64,000 bases of DNA from NCBI GenBank assembly GCA_965204565.1, contig CBDBEU010000005.1, positions 1,178,001 to 1,242,000 on the forward strand, read 5' to 3'. The notes beneath the pieces were generated by a model that made no database searches, was not told the DNA's origin, and saw only the letters and a list, made by a program, of their open reading frames with translations. Made by a program: the position numbers and the translations under genes. This stretch comes from CBDBEU01 sp965204565 (lineage in GTDB: Bacteria > Pseudomonadota > Alphaproteobacteria > Rhizobiales > TMED25). Shown here piece by piece: positions 36,156-45,130 of the stretch. Within the stretch, counting starts at the first letter, position 1. Every line of letters starts with the position of its first letter.

Positions 36156-36298
36156 CGGGGTTAAGTGGGAACGATCTCTGCTTGTCCCGGGGCCGTATCT
36201 TCTTCATTCTGCCATCTTAGACATTCAGAAGGTGTCGTAATCCAATGCCCTCGGCTCGAATTTGTGCGGTTAGGGGCAATTCACAGGGAGTGATGCAC

Positions 36299-37408
36299 AT
36301 GAACAGACGAACACTTTTGCTGACCGTTGCCGCAGCCGCGCTTGCCGTTGGCACGAGCGGAACCCTGGCCCAGGCGGAAATCAAGATCGCAGTAGCAGGT
36401 CCGATTACGGGACAATATGCAAGCTTCGGTGCGCAAATGAAGGCCGGCGCCGAACAGGCGGTGGAAGACATCAACGCCGCTGGCGGGGTGCTTGGTGAGC
36501 AGCTTGTTTTGAGCATTGGTGATGATGCCTGTGACGCCAGGCAGGCGGTGGCAGTTGCCAACCAGATGGCCAATGAGGGTGTCGTTTTCATGGCCGGGCA
36601 TTTCTGCTCCCATACCTCGATCCCAGCCTCGGAGGTCTATGAAAAAGAAGAAATTCTGCAGATTTCTCCTGCTTCGAGCAATCCCAAGCTGACCGAAGAG
36701 GGCGGCGACAATGTCTTCCGCGTTTCTGGGCGCGATGACCAGCAGGGCCAAGTGGCAGGTGATTTCCTTGCCGAGACCTACGGCGGCAAGAACATCGCCA
36801 TCGTTCATGACAAGACCGTTTACGGAAAAGGTCTTGCCGACGAGACCAAGAAGGCGCTGAACGGCGCCGGTGCCAATGAAGTACTCTACGAAGCCTATAC
36901 GGCGGGGGAGAAGGACTATTCGGCGCTGGTGTCCAAGCTAAAACAGAACAGTATCGATGTGCTTTATGTCGGCGGTTATCACACGGAAGCCGGCCTGATA
37001 GTCAGGCAAATGCGCGAGCAGGGCATGGACACGCTTCTGGTGTCGGGCGCTGCGCTGGTGACCGATGAATATTGGTCAATCACCGGTGATGCGGGCGAGG
37101 GCACGCTGATGACCTTCTACCCGGATCCACGCAAGAATCCGGCGGCTGCCGATATCGTTGGCAGGTTCCGTGCAAAGGACATCGAGCCTGAAGGCTTTGT
37201 ACTTTACACCTATGGTGCGGTTCAGGCCTTCGCCAAGGCGGCCGAAGCTGCAGGATCGACGGATCTTGATCCATTGATCGACCAGTTGCGCACGGCCCAG
37301 TTCGATACCGTGCTCGGTGAGATCAGTTTTGATGGCAAGGGCGATGTAACGGCGCCTGGTTTCGTATTCTACGAGTGGAAAGACGGCTCGTACGACTACC
37401 TGAACTAA
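36299..37408 (+). CDS. Branched-chain amino acid ABC transporter substrate-binding protein (LivJ/LivK type)
   Basis: Periplasmic binding protein (369 aa) of the Leu/Ile/Val family. A signal peptide is clear (MNRRTLLLTVAAAALAVG, cut after AQA). The mature part shows IKIAVAGPITGQYASFGAQM, AVEDINAAGGVLGEQL, FMAGHFCSHTSIPASEVYEK, ISPASSNPKLTEEGGDNVFR and IAIVHDKTVYGKGLADETKK, the usual amino-acid pocket blocks. The ATG at 36299 has AGGGAG eight bases upstream. No permease or ATPase genes are near, so it is an orphan here. It follows the end of an IS1380 relic by about 140 bases. A strong terminator follows. Confidence 0.92.
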   Translation: MNRRTLLLTVAAAALAVGTSGTLAQAEIKIAVAGPITGQYASFGAQMKAGAEQAVEDINAAGGVLGEQLVLSIGDDACDARQAVAVANQMANEGVVFMAGHFCSHTSIPASEVYEKEEILQISPASSNPKLTEEGGDNVFRVSGRDDQQGQVAGDFLAETYGGKNIAIVHDKTVYGKGLADETKKALNGAGANEVLYEAYTAGEKDYSALVSKLKQNSIDVLYVGGYHTEAGLIVRQMREQGMDTLLVSGAALVTDEYWSITGDAGEGTLMTFYPDPRKNPAAADIVGRFRAKDIEPEGFVLYTYGAVQAFAKAAEAAGSTDLDPLIDQLRTAQFDTVLGEISFDGKGDVTAPGFVFYEWKDGSYDYLN

Positions 37409-37426
37409 AGGCCATTGCAGTTGGCT

Positions 37427-37458
37427 GGGGGCGGCTCGGGCGCCGCTCCCCGCTTTTG
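37427..37458 (+). terminator. Rho-independent terminator after the binding-protein gene
   Basis: GGGGGCGGC at 37427-37435, loop TCGGGC, and GCCGCTCCCC at 37442-37451 form a strong stem with one bulge, followed by CGCTTTTGC. It lies 19 bases past the stop of the binding-protein gene and just ahead of the convergent EamA gene. Confidence 0.75.
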
Positions 37459-37465
37459 CTGCCGG

Positions 37466-38335
37466 TCAGGCCGTCGCTTGTTTGCCGGCGAGGATTATCC
37501 CGGCGACAATGATCGCAAGGCCGATGATCGAGGTGGTGTGTATCGTCTCGCCCAGAACAGTCGCGATCAAACCCAGCGATACAAATGGTGAAAGAAAAAT
37601 CAGCTGGCCGGTCGTGGCGGCCGATGATGTGAGCCTCATGGCTTTTTGCCACAAGAGGAACGTCACCCCCATCTCGAACAGACCAACCCAGCCGCCATAC
37701 AGCGCCACTTGCCATGTCAATGAAGGCCAACCAGGCCCCAGAGCGCAGAACAGCGCAATCACCGGTGATGCGAATGCAAAACTCAAAGCCATCAGCGCCA
37801 GCGAGTTTGTATGTGAGCGCGCATTGGCAAGCCAATAGCCGGCCCAGACAAGGGTGCTGGCGAGCGCCAGCGCGACGCCTAACCAGTCGGTTTGCGGGAT
37901 GGATACGATTTTGCCCTGGGTCAGAAGCACAAGCACGCCGGTATAGCTGAGTGCGATGCCCGCCATGGTTCTTCTCGTGAGCTCTTGTCCAAGAATCGGC
38001 ACCGCGAGTAGCGCCAGGGCAATCGCCCAGGTGTAGTTGAGCGGCTGGGCGATCTGCGCCGGAAGCCGGTCATAGGCCTCAAACAGAATGAGGTAGTAGA
38101 AAAGCGGATTGACGAGGCCGAAAGCTGCGGCCTCGGCGATATGGCGGCGGCTGAGCTGCCAGGCGTGTGTGTATGTCGCCGCGGTGACAAAGAGTGAGGC
38201 CGAGACCAAGACCGCGACCAGCAGAAGCTGTATTGGTTGCATCACCGACAATCCGAGCTTGAAGGCGGTCGCCACGGTCGACCACAGACCGACTGCCGCC
38301 AGCGCGGCGATGGTGGCAGAGCCTTGCCGTGTCAA
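37466..38335 (-). CDS. EamA/DMT-superfamily membrane transporter
   Basis: An inner-membrane protein (289 aa) with two EamA repeats and about ten hydrophobic helices, for example TIAALAAVGLWSTVATAFKL, PLNYTWAIALALLAVPILGQ and IIGLAIIVAGIILAGKQATA. EamA proteins export amino acids and other metabolites; the substrate cannot be told. The motif of the first repeat (NPLFYYLILFEAYDRLPA, then the Pro-Leu-Asn helix) is regular. It starts 23 bases after the HAD gene on the same strand, so the two may form an operon. Start ATG at 38335. Confidence 0.9.
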   Translation of the reverse strand: MTRQGSATIAALAAVGLWSTVATAFKLGLSVMQPIQLLLVAVLVSASLFVTAATYTHAWQLSRRHIAEAAAFGLVNPLFYYLILFEAYDRLPAQIAQPLNYTWAIALALLAVPILGQELTRRTMAGIALSYTGVLVLLTQGKIVSIPQTDWLGVALALASTLVWAGYWLANARSHTNSLALMALSFAFASPVIALFCALGPGWPSLTWQVALYGGWVGLFEMGVTFLLWQKAMRLTSSAATTGQLIFLSPFVSLGLIATVLGETIHTTSIIGLAIIVAGIILAGKQATA

Positions 38336-38358
38336 GCCACGATCCTCACAAAGGGCAT

Positions 38359-39081
38359 CTAGCAGACAATCTCGGCGGCATGGGCGGCCACCAGTTCAGC
38401 CATGCTGTGAAAGGTGAAATCGGGCTGTGGCATTTGCGTGGGCGGCATGTTGGCACCAAAACCCGATTCATCTTGGCGGCGGTAAATCCAGCAACTGGTA
38501 AGTCCAACGTCCTTTGCCGGCACATGATCGTGAAACATGCTCTCGGCAACATGCAGAATCTGTTTTTTTTCAATACCGTGCCGCGACATCCGATCCAGCA
38601 TATAGTCGAAATTGCGTGGTGAAGGCTTGTAGGAACCAATGTCCTCGGCGGTGAACACAGCGTCGAATTCGACGCCCAGCCGGGTGTTGCTGCAAGCAAA
38701 GCTCTCATTGTCGATATTCGACAACACCACCAACTTGAAGTGCCGCTTCAACTCCGCGAGTGCGGCGGTGGAATCTTCGAAAGCAGGCCAGTTTCGGACA
38801 GATTGTCCATATGTATGGCAGTCTATCAAGCTTGCGTTCAAGCCCCATTCCTCGGCGAGGCGTTTATAGACCACAGCGAGAAGGGCCGAATAGCGCATGT
38901 AAGGTGTCTGAGCTTGCTGGCTTGATTCATGAAAAGCGTGCGCCTCAAGGATTTCATCGCGGGAAAGTGATTGACTGAGCTGGCTGGTAAGCGGCTCTAG
39001 CGCTTTGGTGATGCCACTCTCCCAATTGATCAATGTGCCGTAGCAATCGAATGTCAGTGTGGTGAAGTCATTGAGACGCAT
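38359..39081 (-). CDS. HAD-superfamily hydrolase, haloacid dehalogenase type II-like
   Basis: A 240-aa HAD hydrolase. Motif I is TFDCYGTLINWESG with the nucleophile Asp, motif II is VVLSNIDNES, motif III is the Lys of SYKPSPRNFDYML, and motif IV is around ILHVAESMFHDHVPAKDVGL. Type II 2-haloacid dehalogenases have the FDxYGTL start, but many relatives are phosphatases, so substrate is open. I choose the ATG at 39081 (MRLNDFTTLTFD), preceded by GGGGGAATTG; an ATG four codons earlier contains that ribosome site. It probably shares a transcript with the EamA gene. Confidence 0.88.
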   Translation of the reverse strand: MRLNDFTTLTFDCYGTLINWESGITKALEPLTSQLSQSLSRDEILEAHAFHESSQQAQTPYMRYSALLAVVYKRLAEEWGLNASLIDCHTYGQSVRNWPAFEDSTAALAELKRHFKLVVLSNIDNESFACSNTRLGVEFDAVFTAEDIGSYKPSPRNFDYMLDRMSRHGIEKKQILHVAESMFHDHVPAKDVGLTSCWIYRRQDESGFGANMPPTQMPQPDFTFHSMAELVAAHAAEIVC

Positions 39082-39254
39082 CAATTCCCCCATTCGTTTG
39101 CGTCCAGGCCGCAGTCACATGCAGCGTGAAAAGGAGTCAAAGAACAATTCAACAAGATTGATTTTTTAACCAAAAACATTCGTTTTGTTTATTTTCATAT
39201 CGCGACTGGCCTGGCGCAGGCTCAGAATGCGAAATTGCAACAGCGGATGTCATC

Positions 39255-39521
39255 ATGACGAGCGGCAATCTCGGGATCGCGGATATTGGCGCTGATCTAA
39301 GATCGGCAGCGGATTTGCTTTGGCGAAAGGCCGGACGCACGGCTGCGATGATCTGCTGTTGGATGGAGGTTGCGCGGCAGTGGCGGCAATTGTCGATGCT
39401 GGATGGCCGTGCGCTAAAGGATTTTGGTATCAATCGTTCGCAGGCCAAACACGAAAAGGCACGCCCTTTTTGGAATCTTCCGCGCGGACTTGCTGCCCCG
39501 GTGCCACGCCAGCGCCGCTAA
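39255..39521 (+). CDS. DUF1127 domain protein
   Basis: An 88-aa protein whose second half is a DUF1127 domain (WMEVARQWRQLSMLDGRALK, DFGINRSQAKHEKARPFWNL). Small DUF1127 proteins are common in Alphaproteobacteria; some affect phosphate and carbon metabolism and RNA turnover, and they are often stress-induced. The N-terminal 35 residues are not conserved in the family as far as I recall. The ribosome site is weak. It stands alone between a divergent HAD gene and the hydroxyacid dehydrogenase. Confidence 0.75.
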   Translation: MTSGNLGIADIGADLRSAADLLWRKAGRTAAMICCWMEVARQWRQLSMLDGRALKDFGINRSQAKHEKARPFWNLPRGLAAPVPRQRR

Positions 39522-39652
39522 TCATGTGCGGTGCGCTAGATTCTGCCATTTACTCATGACTTCTTGGGCTGACTCACTTCATTTTTAGCTGGCAAGTGTG
39601 CCACCATCTCTTTGCAATCATTGTGCAAGCAGAGATGTGAGGTGACCAAGTC

Positions 39653-40660
39653 ATGAATGCTGATAATCAGCCTGACCGTTCGGTTGGGCTAGGCCCGGTC
39701 TCCAAGGTAGTCGTACCATCGCTGACATTTTCAATGCATCCGGGGCTGGTGGAGCGCTTGCTGGCGATACACCCCGATGCCAAATGCAATCTTGAAGGGC
39801 GATTGATTCACCTTGACGAGGACGAACTGATCGACTTCATGCGCGGTTATGAGGCGGCACTGGTCTCGCTTGAGTGGATCACCGACCATGTGTTGGCAGA
39901 ACTTCCGGAGCTTAGAATTGTGGTCAAGCTTGGGGTTGGCCTCGACAAGATTGATCCGGCGGCGCTCAAAACCCATGGCGTGCGGCTTGGCTGGAAGGCA
40001 GGGGTCAATTCGCTATCGGTGGCCGAACTCACGGTTTGCACCGCGATTATGGCGCTGCGTGACGTATTGCCGCGCAATCTGCTGATGCGGGCCGGTGAGC
40101 GGCCGATGCAGGCCGTCGGGCGGCATCTTTCTGGCCGGGTATTCGGAATTCACGGTTGTGGCCATGTGGGGCGCGAGGTGGTGCGGCTGCTGCAACCCTT
40201 TGGCTGTGAGATTATTGCCAATGATGTCGAGGATCGCTCCGACTTCTATGCCAAATACGGGGTCAAGGCGGTCGATACCGATGAGCTCTATGAGCGTTCG
40301 GAAATTCTTTCGATCCACCTCACAGTCACCAAGGCGACATATGGACTTTACGGTCCGGATGTTCTTGACCGACTGAAGCCGGATTGCATTTTAATCAACA
40401 CAGCGCGCGGGCAGATTGTCGATGAAGAATCGATAAAACAACGTCTTAAGGATGGGCGCCTTGGAGTTGCAGCAATTGATGCTTTCCAGCGGGAGCCGAC
40501 CGAAGACGATGAATTTCTCAATCTGCCAAATTTGATTGCCACTCCGCATATTGGCGCCAGTTCTGAAGAAGCGCGCTGGTCCATGGGTGTCGCTGCGATT
40601 GAGGGAATAAAAGAGAATTTTCTGGTCGAACCGGGTGTTCATCCGTTCGACGGAAGGTGA
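39653..40660 (+). CDS. D-2-hydroxyacid dehydrogenase (phosphoglycerate dehydrogenase-like)
   Basis: NAD-dependent dehydrogenase (335 aa) of the D-isomer-specific family. The nucleotide motif is VFGIHGCGHVGREVVRLLQP near residue 162. Catalytic residues are Arg in LINTARGQIVDEESIKQ, Glu in AAIDAFQREPTEDDEF and His in TPHIGASSEEARWSMG. It lacks the regulatory ACT domain of SerA, so it is more likely catabolic or specialised. The ATG at 39653 has GAGGTGA upstream. It is the first gene of a plus-strand operon followed after nine bases by a TPP enzyme. Confidence 0.9.
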   Translation: MNADNQPDRSVGLGPVSKVVVPSLTFSMHPGLVERLLAIHPDAKCNLEGRLIHLDEDELIDFMRGYEAALVSLEWITDHVLAELPELRIVVKLGVGLDKIDPAALKTHGVRLGWKAGVNSLSVAELTVCTAIMALRDVLPRNLLMRAGERPMQAVGRHLSGRVFGIHGCGHVGREVVRLLQPFGCEIIANDVEDRSDFYAKYGVKAVDTDELYERSEILSIHLTVTKATYGLYGPDVLDRLKPDCILINTARGQIVDEESIKQRLKDGRLGVAAIDAFQREPTEDDEFLNLPNLIATPHIGASSEEARWSMGVAAIEGIKENFLVEPGVHPFDGR

Positions 40661-40669
40661 GGGGATAAC

Positions 40670-42373
40670 ATGAGCACCACGCGAGGGGCGATGCATGCGG
40701 GCGAGGCTGTTGCCGAAGCCCTGCGCGAAGAGGGTGTCAGTACGGTCTATTCAGTGCCGGGCTCCCACATCCATCCGGTTTATGACGGGCTTAGCCGGGT
40801 TGAGCAGATCCGCTTCGTCACGGTCAAACAGGAACCGAATGCCTCGCTGATGGCTGATGCCCATGGCAGGCTCACCGGCAAGCCGGGCGTTTGCGTGGTG
40901 ACAGCGGGCCCAGGTTGTATCAATTCCATGGCCGGCGTCGCCCAGTCCTATGGCGCGGCCTCGCCAATGGTGCATATCAGTGGTGCGGTGCCGCTCAATG
41001 CCCATCGAGAGGCGTTTCACGGTGTTGACGAGCCCGATTTTGTCGATCAGATGTTTCGCCCGATCACAAAATGGAGTGTGCGGGTGGAGCGGCTCCAGGA
41101 TGTTCCGGAAACAATGGCCAGGGCCTTTCATATCGCCCGTAGCGGTCGACCCGGGCCTGTTCATGTCGAGTTGCCGCGAGTGTCGGACTACAGCGAATAC
41201 ATTCTGCAGCAGGAACCCGAAATGCTGCCCGTCTATCGCAGTCTTGGGACGGAGGTGTGTGAACCAAACGCGGACGATATCGAGCGCATTGCAAAGCGTG
41301 CTCTTGGCGCCAGATTTCCGGTGATTGCCGCTGGCAAGGGGGTTATCCGACAAGGTGCGATGGCGGAGCTTGCCGATCTTGCCGATAAACTGCTGGCGCC
41401 GGTCATTTTCCCCCAGGATTCAATCGGTGTGATCGCCGAGGACCATCCGTTCTCGGCCGGGCATTTTGGCGGCATCCAGCCGCACCCCATATGCGGCGGT
41501 GTGCTGAAAGAGTCCGATCTCGTGCTTTGCATCGGAACGCGCATGGGTACTGCCGAGATGGCGGCACTTGAGGGGTATGCGCCGGACATACCAATGATCG
41601 TTGCCGGATTTGATGATGGACCGGATGAGCGCTATCAGGGCGGTGATCGTGTGGTCGCCGATCCAAAACTCTTCCTTGCCGGGTTGTTGCATCAGTTGGG
41701 TAATGAAAATCGCTTACGTGATGAAGAGTTGGTCGCCCGCCTGGCGGAGGCCAGGGCGAGTATCCGCGACACGCTTGATGCGCAGACCGCACCGCATCGT
41801 ACCGACAAGCCGCTGTACCCCGGCGTGGTCATGGAAGCGATGAATTCCGTTCTCGATGACAATGCGATTGTTGCCAGCGATGTCGGTAATTGCCAGATGT
41901 GGGCGCGGCTTCATCGGCGGATCACTTCGCCACATTCATTCATGCAATCAGGTGTATGGAATGCGATGAGCTTTGCGCTTCCGACAGCCTTGGTGGCGGG
42001 GCTGGAAATGCCCGACCATGATGTGGTGGCGCTGGCTGGCGATGGCGCGTTCCTGATGACCAGTGGTGATTTGCCAACGGCGGCCGAATATGGTGCCAAC
42101 ATCCTGATGGTGGTGATGAACAATTCCGCCTTTGGGCAAACCTATATGCAGCAGCAGAACATATATGGGCACATTTATGGGACGACCTTCGAAAGTCCCG
42201 ATTTTGCCGCCATGGCGCGGGCCTGCGGCTGCGAGGGTATCCGTGTGAGCGACCCGAGCGAGGTCGAGGGTGCACTCAGGACCGGCCTTGCGGCGACGCG
42301 CGAGCGCCCGGCGCTGGTCGAGATGATGGTGACTGACCATCCCTATCCGTCGCTGAAGGGCGTGAGCGTCTAG
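40670..42373 (+). CDS. Thiamine-pyrophosphate enzyme, acetolactate-synthase-like
   Basis: A 567-aa TPP-dependent enzyme with the three-domain fold of acetolactate synthase, sulfoacetaldehyde acetyltransferase and glyoxylate carboligase. The activating Glu is in VTVKQEPNASLMADAHGRLT. The TPP/Mg motif is ALAGDGAFLMTSGDLPTAAE, ending in VVMNNSAFG. It has no partner regulatory subunit gene nearby, which argues against a role in branched amino acid synthesis. With the dehydrogenase upstream and dienelactone hydrolase downstream it looks like part of a catabolic set, but the substrate is unknown. It ends in TAG. Confidence 0.88.
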   Translation: MSTTRGAMHAGEAVAEALREEGVSTVYSVPGSHIHPVYDGLSRVEQIRFVTVKQEPNASLMADAHGRLTGKPGVCVVTAGPGCINSMAGVAQSYGAASPMVHISGAVPLNAHREAFHGVDEPDFVDQMFRPITKWSVRVERLQDVPETMARAFHIARSGRPGPVHVELPRVSDYSEYILQQEPEMLPVYRSLGTEVCEPNADDIERIAKRALGARFPVIAAGKGVIRQGAMAELADLADKLLAPVIFPQDSIGVIAEDHPFSAGHFGGIQPHPICGGVLKESDLVLCIGTRMGTAEMAALEGYAPDIPMIVAGFDDGPDERYQGGDRVVADPKLFLAGLLHQLGNENRLRDEELVARLAEARASIRDTLDAQTAPHRTDKPLYPGVVMEAMNSVLDDNAIVASDVGNCQMWARLHRRITSPHSFMQSGVWNAMSFALPTALVAGLEMPDHDVVALAGDGAFLMTSGDLPTAAEYGANILMVVMNNSAFGQTYMQQQNIYGHIYGTTFESPDFAAMARACGCEGIRVSDPSEVEGALRTGLAATRERPALVEMMVTDHPYPSLKGVSV

Positions 42374-42390
42374 CAAATGGAGGCGGTCGG

Positions 42391-43143
42391 ATGACCTACG
42401 AAGGGCTCACATCCGGGGAGGTGGAGTTTTCCGGCTACAATGGTGATGCCGGCATCGCTTATCAGGCGCGGCCAACGGCGCAGGGCACAGTGCCCGGAGT
42501 GGTGGTGATCCATCATGCGCCGGGCTGGGATGAATGGTGCGCAGAGGTGACGCGCAAATTTGCCCATCATGGCTATGCCGCGATCGCGCCCAATCTCTAT
42601 TTCCGCGACGGGCCCGGAGCTCCCGATGATGTGGCAGCAAGGGTGCGGGCAGAGGGCGGTGCCCCCGATGATCAGGTGCTAGGCGATATCACTGGCTCCA
42701 TGTCCTGGTTGCGGGCTGAAACCAACGCTAGCGGCAAGGTTGGCGTAATCGGCTTTTGTTCAGGCGGTCGCCAGACTTTTCTGGTCGCGTGCCTTGCCGA
42801 TGGCGTCGATGCAGCGGTGGATTGCTGGGGCGGCAATGTGGTGGTCGATGATCCGGCACTGCTTGCCGAGCGCCGGCCGGTGGCTCCGATCAAGTATACT
42901 GATCAGCTGTCCTGTCCGGTACTTGGTCTGTTCGGCAATGATGACGGCAATCCCAATCCAGACCATGTCAACAGGCTGGAAGAGGTGCTGCGCGAGCACG
43001 ACAAGGAGTACGAATTTCATCGCTATGACGGCGCCGGCCACGCCTTCATGTCTTGGTACCGTCATCATTACCGGATCGAGCAGACGATCGATGCCTGGGA
43101 AAAGGTGTTCGATTTTTTTGGCCGTCATTTGAAACTGGAATGA
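42391..43143 (+). CDS. Dienelactone hydrolase family protein
   Basis: A 250-aa alpha/beta hydrolase of the dienelactone hydrolase family. The nucleophile is Cys in VGVIGFCSGGRQTFL, the acid lies near GLFGNDDGNPNPDHV, and the His is in RYDGAGHAFMSWYRH. The N-terminal block VVVIHHAPGWDEWCAEVTRK is typical. Classical dienelactone hydrolases open the lactone made in chlorocatechol degradation; many relatives act on other esters. It lies 17 bases after the TPP enzyme and probably shares its transcript. Confidence 0.9.
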   Translation: MTYEGLTSGEVEFSGYNGDAGIAYQARPTAQGTVPGVVVIHHAPGWDEWCAEVTRKFAHHGYAAIAPNLYFRDGPGAPDDVAARVRAEGGAPDDQVLGDITGSMSWLRAETNASGKVGVIGFCSGGRQTFLVACLADGVDAAVDCWGGNVVVDDPALLAERRPVAPIKYTDQLSCPVLGLFGNDDGNPNPDHVNRLEEVLREHDKEYEFHRYDGAGHAFMSWYRHHYRIEQTIDAWEKVFDFFGRHLKLE

Positions 43144-43209
43144 GCTCCGCCGGGGCTGCGACTGCAATGCACCGGATATTCACAAGGATTTTTGGATATG
43201 TGAACTGAC

Positions 43210-43497
43210 ATAACTGAAAAAGCGGAGATTTATGGGAGCGCCAAAGGCGCGGATGGCTGGATGAAAGTCGATGCGGCCAATGTGTATTTCGACCACCCCT
43301 ACCATGCCCAGCTTGACCATGCGCTTGGCATCGATTTCGTCAATGAAGCGGCCGGAAGCCCGGAGCGCGTCGTAGTTGAGTTGAGCGCGGAGTCAGCGCG
43401 ACCGGCTAGTGGCGCGAATTCTGGCTGTTCTGGAAAGCGGGCAGGCGGCCCATGCGATTGAGCCTGACCCGGTTTCGCACGAGGCGCCTCCCGGCTA
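43210..43497 (+). pseudogene. DUF6295-like small protein, start codon lost and frameshifted
   Basis: The frame reads (ATA)-TEKAEIYGSAKGADGWMKVD, AANVYFDHPYHAQLDHALGI and DFVNEAAGSPERVVVELSAE. Then, after a one-base change near 43400, it reads RLVARILAVLESGQAAHAIE and ends PDPVSHEAPPG with TAG at 43495-43497. The first codon is ATA (43210-43212) where ATG is expected before ACTGAAAAA, and no other start lies nearby in frame. So both initiation and frame are lost. The family name is from memory of the pattern KGADGW...V..DHP.H...HALNIDF. Confidence 0.6.
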
Positions 43498-43537
43498 GCA
43501 ACTTTGTTGCGGACATATTCGAGATCATCAGTCAGCA

Positions 43538-44521
43538 ATGAACATGGATGCGAAAGCAACAACAGTCGCCATCGAGCAAGGAGATCCAGCGTGTGACAGT
43601 ACAGCCTTTCGACGTTGCCTTGGTCAGTTTGGTACCGGCGTTACGGTGATAACCGCATGTGCTGACGATCGGCTGGTTGGCATGACGGCCAATTCTTTTG
43701 CTTCCGTGTCGCTCGGTCCGCCCCTAGTCTTGTGGTCGATGCACCGCACAGCAGCAAGTGCTTCAGCTTTCGCTGAGACCAGCCATTTCGCGGTCAATGT
43801 GCTGGCCCGCAACCAGATCGAACTCAGCAGAAATTTCGCACGGCCCTCTGAAGATAAATTTGCGGGTGTTGACTGGACGACGGGGCTTGGTGGCGCACCG
43901 TTGATCAGTGGCGTAGCAGCCTCGCTGGAGTGCAGGAAAGAGGCCGAATTCGACGGCGGAGATCATGTGATCATGATCGGCAGGGTCCTGCAATATGCAC
44001 GCTATGAAGCCGAAGGGCTGTTGTTCGTTCAGGGCCGCTATGCGCTTGCGCGCGAGCATCCGGCCTCGCAGAGTTCGCTGGAATCTGGTGAGTCGCTGAG
44101 CGAACTGGTGCGTATGAACTCGGCATTAATGCCGTTGGTTACAAGGGTGCAGCGGCGGCTTCGCAGATCCTTCGACAATGCGCGGAATGAGCAGGGGGTG
44201 ACGCGCGATGAGAGTGCAATTCTTGGCGGATTGGCTGCCTATCCGGGTTCGAGCGCAGAATCGCTGGTCAACACTTTGTTTCTAGGCTCCAACACCGTGA
44301 CTGCCACAGTGTCGAAGCTGGCGCAGGATGGAAATGTTGCGATTGACGCTGGAGGCGGGATCACCCTGACCGACAAGGGACGCGGTCTGCGTGAAGCCCT
44401 GTTGCGGCGCTATATGGAATTCGAGGCCCAGGAGCTTACCGGCATCGCCAAGGACGACATCAAGGTGACCGAACGGGTCTTGGCCATGCTTTTAAAAGCA
44501 CCCCAGGACCGCGATCTCTAA
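43538..44521 (+). CDS. Flavin reductase fused to a MarR-type domain
   Basis: A 327-aa protein. Residues about 24-175 are a flavin reductase domain (FRRCLGQFGTGVTVITACAD, MTANSFASVSLGPPLVLWSM, HFAVNVLARNQIELSRNFAR, DHVIMIGRVLQYARYEAEGL). Residues about 190-320 are a MarR-like winged helix (LMPLVTRVQRRLRRSFDNAR, DESAILGGLAAYPGSSAESL, TATVSKLAQDGNVAIDAGGG). The same architecture is known in the reductase component C1 of p-hydroxyphenylacetate hydroxylase of Acinetobacter, where the MarR-like part senses the substrate and controls reductase activity. By analogy this supplies reduced flavin to a monooxygenase, which is not seen nearby. Confidence 0.85.
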   Translation: MNMDAKATTVAIEQGDPACDSTAFRRCLGQFGTGVTVITACADDRLVGMTANSFASVSLGPPLVLWSMHRTAASASAFAETSHFAVNVLARNQIELSRNFARPSEDKFAGVDWTTGLGGAPLISGVAASLECRKEAEFDGGDHVIMIGRVLQYARYEAEGLLFVQGRYALAREHPASQSSLESGESLSELVRMNSALMPLVTRVQRRLRRSFDNARNEQGVTRDESAILGGLAAYPGSSAESLVNTLFLGSNTVTATVSKLAQDGNVAIDAGGGITLTDKGRGLREALLRRYMEFEAQELTGIAKDDIKVTERVLAMLLKAPQDRDL

Positions 44522-44545
44522 AGACTTCGCGCTTGGGTCGTCACA

Positions 44546-45106
44546 TCAAGCGCCAGTTCGCCACGGGGCGGGCGGCTCATCCGGGTCCGGCATCAGACCA
44601 AAGGCCAGCATGAAGGTGGCGAGCATTGAATAGTAGCCGGCAAGACCGGTCAGATCCATCAGCAGCTCATCGCCAAGTGTTCGCCGAGCCTCGTCGAAAA
44701 CGTCGTCGGGGATGCCCTTTTTGGCCAGTGTCGCCGTTACATAGTCATAGATCAGGCGGTCACCATCATCGGTGAAATCCGGCCTTTTGCCCAAGCCAAC
44801 GGATTGCAGCGTTTCCTCTGGTATGCCGGCCTGGATGGCGAGAGGCTTGTGGGCGCGCCATTCATAATCTGCCTTGCTATAAGCTGAGGAGATGCAGATG
44901 GCGAGCTCTCGCATGCGGTCGGAAAGTTTCGAGCCATAGCGGATGTAGGCGCCGACTTCCTGGGTCTTGTCAGTCATGGTGGGACTGTTGAGCAGCATGT
45001 TGAAGATCGCGGCCGAGCGTCCGCGTGGGCCGGCCACGATCTTGTCGTGGACTTGCTTTTGGGCCGGGCTCATATCTGCCGGTTCGAGTATAGGCATTCG
45101 TGGCAT
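44546..45106 (-). CDS. Carboxymuconolactone decarboxylase-family protein
   Basis: A 186-aa CMD/AhpD-fold protein: SDRMRELAICISSAYSKADY, EWRAHKPLAIQAGIPEETLQ, DRLIYDYVTATLAKKGIPDD, and LTGLAGYYSMLATFMLAFGL. There is no CxxC motif, so it is not an AhpD-type peroxidase. Members without the cysteines include gamma-carboxymuconolactone decarboxylase and many proteins of unknown substrate. It is the last gene of a minus-strand operon with thiolase and CoA-transferase, convergent with the flavin reductase gene. Confidence 0.88.
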   Translation of the reverse strand: MPRMPILEPADMSPAQKQVHDKIVAGPRGRSAAIFNMLLNSPTMTDKTQEVGAYIRYGSKLSDRMRELAICISSAYSKADYEWRAHKPLAIQAGIPEETLQSVGLGKRPDFTDDGDRLIYDYVTATLAKKGIPDDVFDEARRTLGDELLMDLTGLAGYYSMLATFMLAFGLMPDPDEPPAPWRTGA

Positions 45107-45130
45107 TTGCTGTTCTCCAGAGGGCTGGCG

